This document shows positions 56,991 through 64,000 of a DNA stretch of 64,000 nucleotides, piece by piece. Below the pieces are notes generated by a model. The model saw nothing but the letters and a program-made list of their open reading frames with translations, did no database searches and was not told the DNA's origin. Each line of letters starts with the position of its first letter. Positions within the stretch are counted from its first letter, which is position 1. A program made the translations under genes and the position numbers. Source of the DNA: Bolinopsis microptera (Eukaryota > Ctenophora > Tentaculata > Lobata > Bolinopsidae); NCBI RefSeq assembly GCF_026151205.1, contig NC_087074.1:7915726-7979725 (forward strand), given 5' to 3'.

Positions 56991-59702
56991 ATGAGGGATA
57001 TTCCATCTTGGGGTGTCTTCTTGCTGCTTCTTCTGTCGCTCTTTCCATTTCAAGTCCCGGGCACTGGTCCTCAGGGGAAAAAGTTTGCAGTTGATTTTGC
57101 GAAGTATGACGGACAGCATCCCTATTTACCCAGAGACACAGAGATAATAACAAAATGCTTCCAATATTCTCGATTGCTGCTTCCTGAATATTATGATAAA
57201 CCGGCCAAAGAAATAGGGAATAGTTCCACAATATGTCGGTTCAATTTCGACCCTTACCAAGGCCAAGGAAGGATTGACCCCACAGATTATGTCGATGAGA
57301 TAGTCCGGATTGCAAGTGATGAAGATGCAGTATGGACCTGTTCTCTGCCTGATAAGAACCTCTGTGATGGTGTGTCCCAGTGTCTCACTGATGAGTGTGG
57401 CTGCAAAAATAACTTGACTGAAGTTTTCTACTGCTTTGACGGCTCAGGCTGCATCTCGTTCGACGATCTATGTGATGGTACCCAGGACTGCATTGATGGG
57501 TCTGATGAGTGTTACTGTGAAGATTCTGTGAAGATATCTTGCCCGCTAATCAGCAGCACTCCCAATTGTTTGCCTGCTGTATCGTGCCTGGGTAGCCTGT
57601 CAACTAATTTGAATTGTACTATTCCAGATAAGAGTGACGCTGATAAATGTGAGGAGGCTTTTCGGGAGACTGATAAAATTTCTCCCTTGTACTCGTGTCT
57701 TGATAGACAATACCAACATAACCACCAGTCATTTACGTTATCAATGCGTGAGGATCCAATAAGTTTCGTGTCATCTTATTGCAAATATAACTGCGCTAAC
57801 GAGACAGACTTCGTGGTGGAAAATTGGGTACAATTTTGTGATCATATATTTAGTGATTTATGGTCAGAGAGCGACTTCGTTTTCAACTGTGAGAAAGATC
57901 CGTTTAGATCTGGAACAGAGTCTTTCCACGTGACAGCATTGTGTGATGAAAAGCAAGACTGTAAAAATGGGGCAGATGAAATTGGATGTCCGGGCAGGTT
58001 CTATTGCAGCCCAAACTCAACAGCAGAGTGGGTTGATCCTGACAAAGTATGTGATCATGTGAAGGATTGTGCTGACGGTAGTGATGAATGTGGGACATGT
58101 GACTTGGGAAGTTTGTCCTCCTCAAAGTTCCTTATTCGATCCATACCGGTTCTAGTAGTCACAATTTTCATGGGGCTCTTCATAGTCATCATCAACTCTG
58201 TAGAGGGATACAAATGCTATCGCTCCCAAAAGGATTCAAAGACCGGTCAAATTGACAGAATTTTCCGTCTCCAAATATTCTTCTACGATCTGCTGATGGG
58301 ATTATATCTGTGCTGTATCGTTATAGCCGCTACAGTGCTCCGATTCAAAGGCGACTACTGCTTGTTGGAGAGAAAGTGGCGAGCCAGTATATCGTGCTCT
58401 AGTCTTGGTGTGCTCTTCTCTGTATCTTCTCATGGCTCCTTGTTGACTGTCGCATCTGTTAGTGTGATCAGATGGCTGAATTGCACCAGTATGGTTTGGG
58501 AAATGAAAACAAGGATGGTTGTCTTAGGATCCGCTTTAGGTCTTCTCCTAAATGTAGCTCATGCTGTTCTTCCGCTCCTATCCATTTCTGCCGTACAGGA
58601 TATTTTTAGGACGGAAATATTCTTCACTCATCTTGATGAAAATCCATTTTTTAGCAAGAATCCTATCGACCTACCTAGACTTACAAAAATGTACGAGGGT
58701 GCATTTGCTACGGAAAGTAACACAAACGCCATGCTGGAAAAGCTCCGAAACACGACTTCAAAGGGAAGCATATTCGATAGTGAGGAGATAGGCTACTACG
58801 GCAACACCGGATTATGTGTCCACAACATCTTCAAACTTCAGGAATCTTATCAGATCTACAAACTTCTATACTGCACGACTCTGGCAGTACTGTTGGTCAC
58901 AGTACTTGTAACATACACCAATATATTGCTGGAAGATAGAAAGAGTAAAGCACGTGTTGCGGCTCTACGAGAAGCAGAAAAGGCGAACATTACACAATCT
59001 CTAACAGTAAAAGTAGCTCTTATGATCGGAAGTCAACTCATAGCCTGGATACCCTTCATCATAGCAACAGTCTATTACCAGCTCATTTCCAAACAATCAG
59101 TACCACCTTCAGTTTTTGAGGTGTTCGCTCTGGTGGTCATCCCAGGCAACAGTTTTCTGAATCCCTTATTTTATAGCGACCTATACAAAAAGGCTGTTGG
59201 TTACCTATTGGCAGGTAGGAGATGGTCGGTGAACATGATCGCGATGTTCACTGACACCTGGAGACTGCCACCTGGAGACGAGGTCAGGAACATTCAGACT
59301 TGGAAGTGTGGACCTGGAGACGAGGTCAGGAACATGGAGACTGTGCAGTGTGCACCTGGAGACGAGGTCGGGAACATGGAGACTGTGCAGTGTGAACCTG
59401 GAGAAGAGGTCAGGAACATGGAGACTGTGCAGTGTGAACCTGGAGACGAGGTCGGGAACATGGAGACTGTGCAGTGTGAACCTGGAGACGAGGTCAGGAA
59501 CATGGAGACTGTGCAGTGTGAACCTGGTGACGAGGTCAGGAACATGGAGACTGTGCAGTGTGCACCTGGAGACGAGGTCGGGAACATGGAGACTGTGCAG
59601 TGTGAACCTGGAGACGAGGTCGGGAACATGGAGACTGTACAGTGTGAACCTGGTGACGAGGTCAGGAACATGGAGACTGTGCAGTGTGCACCTGGAGACT
59701 AG
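56991..59702 (+). CDS. LDLa-repeat G protein-coupled receptor with repeat-built tail, intronless
   Basis: A 903-residue single-exon receptor. A signal peptide (SWGVFLLLLLSLFPFQVPG) is followed by a Cys-rich ectodomain with LDL-receptor class A modules, for example FDDLCDGTQDCIDGSDEC, LCDEKQDCKNGADEIGC and VCDHVKDCADGSDEC. Seven membrane spans run from about residue 380 to 725. TM3 ends in VIRW (arginine kept, DRY otherwise lost), TM6 has AWIP, and TM7 has NPLFY. The long loop before TM5 carries Cys that may pair with TM3. The layout recalls LDLa-containing relaxin-receptor-like GPCRs, but no leucine-rich repeats are seen. From about residue 757 the tail is ten or more copies of a 14-residue repeat (PGDEVRNMETVQCE) up to the stop at 59700-59702. 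Ligand unknown. Confidence 0.88.
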   Translation: MRDIPSWGVFLLLLLSLFPFQVPGTGPQGKKFAVDFAKYDGQHPYLPRDTEIITKCFQYSRLLLPEYYDKPAKEIGNSSTICRFNFDPYQGQGRIDPTDYVDEIVRIASDEDAVWTCSLPDKNLCDGVSQCLTDECGCKNNLTEVFYCFDGSGCISFDDLCDGTQDCIDGSDECYCEDSVKISCPLISSTPNCLPAVSCLGSLSTNLNCTIPDKSDADKCEEAFRETDKISPLYSCLDRQYQHNHQSFTLSMREDPISFVSSYCKYNCANETDFVVENWVQFCDHIFSDLWSESDFVFNCEKDPFRSGTESFHVTALCDEKQDCKNGADEIGCPGRFYCSPNSTAEWVDPDKVCDHVKDCADGSDECGTCDLGSLSSSKFLIRSIPVLVVTIFMGLFIVIINSVEGYKCYRSQKDSKTGQIDRIFRLQIFFYDLLMGLYLCCIVIAATVLRFKGDYCLLERKWRASISCSSLGVLFSVSSHGSLLTVASVSVIRWLNCTSMVWEMKTRMVVLGSALGLLLNVAHAVLPLLSISAVQDIFRTEIFFTHLDENPFFSKNPIDLPRLTKMYEGAFATESNTNAMLEKLRNTTSKGSIFDSEEIGYYGNTGLCVHNIFKLQESYQIYKLLYCTTLAVLLVTVLVTYTNILLEDRKSKARVAALREAEKANITQSLTVKVALMIGSQLIAWIPFIIATVYYQLISKQSVPPSVFEVFALVVIPGNSFLNPLFYSDLYKKAVGYLLAGRRWSVNMIAMFTDTWRLPPGDEVRNIQTWKCGPGDEVRNMETVQCAPGDEVGNMETVQCEPGEEVRNMETVQCEPGDEVGNMETVQCEPGDEVRNMETVQCEPGDEVRNMETVQCAPGDEVGNMETVQCEPGDEVGNMETVQCEPGDEVRNMETVQCAPGD

Positions 59703-59945
59703 GTCAGGAACATAGAGACTGTGCAGTGTAAAACTGGAGACGAGGTCAGGAACATGGAGACTGTGCAGTGTGCACCTGGTGACGAGGTGAGGAACATGGA
59801 GACTGTGTAGTGTGCACCTGGAGACGAGGTGAGGAATATGGAGACTGTGCAGTGTGAACCTGGAAACGGGGTCAGGAACATGGAGACTGTGCAGTGTGAA
59901 CCTAGAGACAATGTCAGGAACATGGAGACTGTGCAGTGTGAACCT
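59262..59945. repeat. 42-bp minisatellite coding the receptor tail and running past its stop
   Basis: About 16 units of 42 bases (CCTGGAGACGAGGTCAGGAA, then CATGGAGACTGTGCAGTGTG, and two more). As 42 is divisible by three, several frames stay open on both strands, which explains the long shadow frames. The receptor stop is a single-base change (GACGAG to GACTAG) within a unit; six further units follow as 3' UTR. Confidence 0.93.
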
Positions 59946-60324
59946 GATGCATATTTGAAGTTATAACTAATAATAAGACGTACTTATCGCTGTGATGACA
60001 AGTATTTTTGCCGATGCAGTTTGCAAATAGTTTGTTAGTATGTATATTGTTATTTGCTTTTTGGATTAAGTTACAAATTCCAGCGTCTTCTATGTGTAGT
60101 GATAATACTTGATTACAACAGATGTGTACTATACGATCTACATAATTACTACATGCAAACAACCAAGTAATGGCCAATGGGAATAACAACATAATAATAG
60201 GTATCTTGTTTGAGCGGTACATAACCCTAGAGTGTAAAGAACTGTTTCCAGATAAGTCTGCCCGACAGAGGGAGCAGAAAAATGTCACATCTTGCGTGGA
60301 AGCGTGAAGCAGGAAATAAATTGT

Positions 60325-60670
60325 GATCGGCCAGGTAGCGCAGTTGGTTAGAACGCCTGTCTTACAATCGTTAGGTTGCGAGTTCGAAACCCACTGACTG
60401 CCTGGTCGTCGACGTTCAGCTAAGGATCATGAGTGGTCTATGCAGCCCCCCGGTCTACTCAGCCGAATACTCGAGAAATCGGGTGTGAGGGTTAAATGAG
60501 GAGCTGCACATTGCAGCAAAGTCTCGGACGAAGAAAGTATGGTACACACTACCTTAACCGTCACTGGCCAAAAAGATCCTTCGGCTTCCTGTAATTGGCT
60601 GGTTGCACTTGTGTAACATTGTGGCTGTTGGAATACACCGAAGTAAAATAAGTGTCTAGATAAAAAAATC
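60325..60670 (+). mobile_element. tRNA-derived SINE, copy 2
   Basis: Better preserved copy: A box in GGTAGCGCAGTTGGTTAGA and B box in GAGTTCGAAACCC. Flanked by the 10-base duplication AATAAATTGT (60315-60324 and 60671-60680). The anticodon arm is too degraded to name the parent tRNA. Confidence 0.9.
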
Positions 60671-60680
60671 AATAAATTGT

Positions 60681-61226
60681 AATCTCGAGGTCTGGATATA
60701 AGATTAACTTGAAACTTTCCAGATAGCTATATGGTTATGATATGGATAATCTGTGGAAGTTTGGGCGAATTTTTATATCACTTCAAACACAAAAAATTAT
60801 CTCCAAATGAGTGGTTTGCGGTGTTACAACGCATACATCTCGAGATCTGAATATACTTTTCATTGAAACGTTCCAGATAGTTATATTTATCATGGTATGC
60901 TGTTTGCTATACGGGTCTATAATTTTATAATAGTACGTGCATATAAATAGCTAGTACGTATTATAGTAAGGGGAAAAGTGGTCGATTTAAGGGTTCCATT
61001 GGATTTGAATGTTCACAAGGATTTCTCAACGGAATATGGTAGTTAAGACCCCTACGAACATAATTAGACTTGTTGCCAATTTTGTATCTCAACAGAAACA
61101 CCACTTTTACCACTTTTTACCACCTTTGTACCACCTGTCTGGTTTGCCAAATATCTTTAGTTGTGAACGTCGTAAAAGGCTGCAAATTAACCTAGAATGT
61201 TTATCTTATCAAGGAGTAAAACTTTT
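60681..61226. other. Spacer before the terminal palindrome
   Basis: No gene seen. The frame at 61009-61260 has no recognisable content. Part of it may belong to the palindromic element. Confidence 0.5.
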
Positions 61227-64000
61227 GTGTGAAAAATTTTTACATTGGACAATCAGCTAATTGTATAATTACCAATTAGTTAATCACCAAAAAATTTGAA
61301 AATTTTTTATTGGCTCAAAATGATTGAAATCGTTTGAAACACGGAGAAATGTAGTTTTTAGAAAAACTTCAAAAATTTTTCACTTAAAAATTTTTTTCGA
61401 GACTTAGAAAAAAGTTTGAAAATTTAAAAATATTTTTATTCCGCCAAAAGTGATCGAATTGCATGAAACGTGGATAAAAATGCTTTGCAGAAAAACTTCG
61501 AAGATTTTGAGATTGGGGAATACTAAAATCATCAATATTTGAAGTTGGAGTTCAGTAAATCTCGACATATTTTAGTAATTAGGAATAGCTTAGCGGAAAG
61601 GGCCGAACCTGAAAAAGGTTAACCACACAATATTAGAGTTTCATAACTAATTACAATACAGCTTTTATTCCACAAATTCCACATAAAGAAACAGCACAAA
61701 AGGACCATTTAAGATCGAACCGATTTTACCTGCTGTACTATCATTTTATTGATTTCAATGATCAAAACCTCTGTACCGTCAATCTTGCCAATCTATACCG
61801 GGTATCTGAATGTACCGGACCTCTTATTTACCTCTATAATTAGACCCAGTTGTGCAAGAAATGCGATTTCTCACAGGGGTTTCTTTTAACTGTGCACTTT
61901 TTGTCACTCTCGCAACTCGCAAGAGGCCCGGTATTATAGGGGGGTATAGGAAGCGAGTGTAAATATACCTTCCATCATCCACTGTGCCCCCACTGTGGCT
62001 TTTTTGTATTGTGAATGCGCATGCCGCTTCGTTTGCTATGCCAGATACCTCGAATAACCCCCATATGTCATTGCCAGGGTCGGGATAGAGCTGGAGATAG
62101 CATTGAAAAGTTGCTAGAAATAGCTAGATTTAGAGTAAACTGGTGGTAGCTGGGTGGTGCTAGCATGGATGTAGCAGAACGTAGCTACACGGGGTTTCAT
62201 TGGAGTTGGTTATTTTAATGGCCAAAGAGTGCCGGAACTAAAGTTACTTAAGATTGCAGTTGAGGGGCAGTGTAAACCACGGTGTAGTCAGGGACACAGA
62301 GCTACAGTGCAGGAGTACTGCAAGTGCAATAGAACAGTGCAAGTGATACAGTCTGCAACAGTAAAACGCCGACGAAGCTAGACTTAGAGTGAACTGATGG
62401 AAGCTGGGTGGTGCTAAAATGGAGGTAGCAGAACGTACTACATGATGAAAACAGGAAAACTAAGGCTGGTTGAGACCTAAAAAGATGTGAATCTGTCCTG
62501 ATAGATCCAGTGAAGAGCGAGTAGCGAAGAGTTTGATCACTAACCTAAAGCTCTAAAGAAGAAGAGGGCTAAAGAGACTCACTTTGATCAATCAATCTAA
62601 AAAGGGTGGGTCAGTCTCTCTGTTTTCATCAGATTCTGATGAAAGGCTGTTAAGCTCAGGACGGTGATCTTAATAGGTCGGATAGCTGTACCTGGTTGCT
62701 TCCAGCCCACCCTTGTCGCTTGAAAATAAGTTCTCACCCCACCTCTTCCAAAAATGCAGTGACCAGAGCAGGAAACTCTTCTTCCTACTCTTCTTTCAAC
62801 CCAAACAAAATCAGGTTCCAGCTCCTCTCCTCCTCTGCAGCCACAATCTTATCTCCTTCTTCGGCGTTTTACTGTTGCATACTGTATCACTTGCACTGTT
62901 CTTTTGCACTTGCAGTACTCCTGCACTGTAGCTCTGTGTCCCTGACTACACCGTGGTTTACACTGCCCCTCAACTGCAATCTTAAGTAACTTTAGTTCCG
63001 GCACTCTTTGGCCATTAAAATAACCAACTCCAATGAAACCCCGTGTAGCTACGTTCTGCTACATCCATGCTAGCACCACCCAGCTACCACCAGTTTACTC
63101 TAAATCTAGCTATTTCTAGCAACTTTTCAATGCTATCTCCAGCTCTATCCCGACCCTGGCAATGACATATGGGGGTTATTCGAGGTATCTGGCATAGCAA
63201 ACGAAGCGGCATGCGCATTCACAATACAAAAAAGCCACAGTGGGGGCACAGTGGATGATGGAAGGTATATTTACACTCGCTTCCTATACCCCCCTATAAT
63301 ACCGGGCCTCTTGCGAGTTGCGAGAGTGACAAAAAGTGCACAGTTAAAAGAAACCCCTGTGAGAAATCGCATTTCTTGCACAACTGGGTCTAATTATAGA
63401 GGTAAATAAGAGGTCCGGTACATTCAGATACCCGGTATAGATTGGCAAGATTGACGGTACAGAGGTTTTGATCATTGAAATCAATAAAATGATAGTACAG
63501 CAGGTAAAATCGGTTCGATCTTAAATGGTCCTTTTGTGCTGTTTCTTTATGTGGAATTTGATAAAGCTGTATTGTAATTAGTTATGAAACTCTAATATTG
63601 TGTGGTTAACCTTTTTCAGGTTCAGCCCTTTCCGCTAAGCTATTCCTAATTACTAAAATATGTCGAGATTTACTGAACTCCAACTTCAAATATTGATGAT
63701 TTTAGTATTCCCCTATCTCAAAATCTTCGAAGTTTTTCTGCAAAGCATTTTTATCCACGTTTCATGCAATTCGATCACTTTTGGCGGAAAAAAATATTTT
63801 TAAATTTTCAAACTTTTTTCAAAGTCTCGAAAAAAATTTTTAAGTGAAAAATTTTTGAAGTTTTTCTAAAAACTACATTTCTCCGTGTTTCAAACGATTT
63901 CAATCATTTTGAGCCAATAAAAAATTTTCACTTTTTTTGGTGATTAACTAATTGGTAATTATCCAATTAGCTGATTGTCCAATGTAAAAATTTTTCACAC
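61227..64000. repeat. Foldback palindrome 3 (at least 2.77 kb, reaches the window edge)
   Basis: Left arm 61227-62377 and right arm about 62858-64000 are inverted copies with few differences, around a spacer of about 480 bases. Position 61227 pairs with the last base of the window, so the arms may extend further. The arms hold AT-rich stretches with AAAAATTTTT runs and a GC-richer inner third. The spacer starts with a partial direct copy of arm sequence (62378-62444 resembles 62115-62188). No transposase frame seen. Likely a non-autonomous foldback element. Confidence 0.88.

Noticed and set aside
59294-59923. Long open frames on both strands over the receptor tail
   Set aside because: They are translations of the 42-bp repeat in other frames; a unit divisible by three keeps every frame open.
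60325-60400. Functional tRNA gene
   Set aside because: A and B boxes are present but the anticodon arm does not pair and target duplications mark it as a SINE.
62696-62989. Ser-rich frame in the palindrome spacer
   Set aside because: Spans the spacer-arm boundary and has no recognisable features; not a transposase.

Overview
This is nuclear DNA from a non-vertebrate animal. Genes are split by GT-AG introns with AT-rich spacers. The gene set is metazoan (TRPA1-type channel, LZTR1, SLC46-like transporters, rhodopsin-like and LDLa-type GPCRs), and the background is rich in non-LTR retrotransposons, tRNA-derived SINEs, minisatellites and long palindromes. The many intronless receptor genes and the AT-rich composition would suit a cnidarian or another early-branching invertebrate, but I cannot name the species and hold this loosely.

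Region 1 (1-16 kb). The minus strand carries a TRPA1-type cation channel gene. Eighteen exons can be placed between about 12.6 kb and 0.33 kb, running from the ankyrin repeats through S1-S6; the start and the C-terminal tail are not found. Two plus-strand genes sit inside its introns: a broken pentraxin-like ORF (5.3-5.8 kb) and an intronless rhodopsin-like GPCR (8.3-9.4 kb). One intron also holds a 1.34-kb foldback palindrome. Upstream on the same strand is a four-exon gene for a small single-pass membrane protein (14.6-16.0 kb).

Region 2 (16-29.6 kb). No convincing intact gene. It holds a 5'-truncated CR1/L2-like LINE, dispersed repeats, a 19-bp satellite, a possible gene relic at about 25 kb, and a composite repeat with telomere-like TTAGGG arrays in inverted orientation.

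Region 3 (29.7-47 kb). Two tandem copies of an SLC46-like major facilitator gene. Copy 1 carries two single-base deletions. Copy 2 has its first exon split by a 5.55-kb I-superfamily retrotransposon with a 13-bp target duplication, and again by a roughly 1-kb insertion containing a foldback palindrome. A near-complete but frameshifted CR1/L2-like LINE follows.

Region 4 (48-64 kb). An intronless LZTR1 orthologue, then three consecutive J-domain genes whose products look mitochondrial, then an intronless LDLa-repeat GPCR whose C-terminal tail is a 42-bp in-frame minisatellite. Two tRNA-derived SINEs flank that receptor gene. The window ends inside a 2.8-kb palindrome with arms of about 1.15 kb.

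The genes do not form one pathway. The most notable points are the recurrent long palindromes, the fate of the SLC46-like pair, the J-protein trio and the repeat-built receptor tail. All exon boundaries were read by eye from splice motifs and reading-frame continuity.
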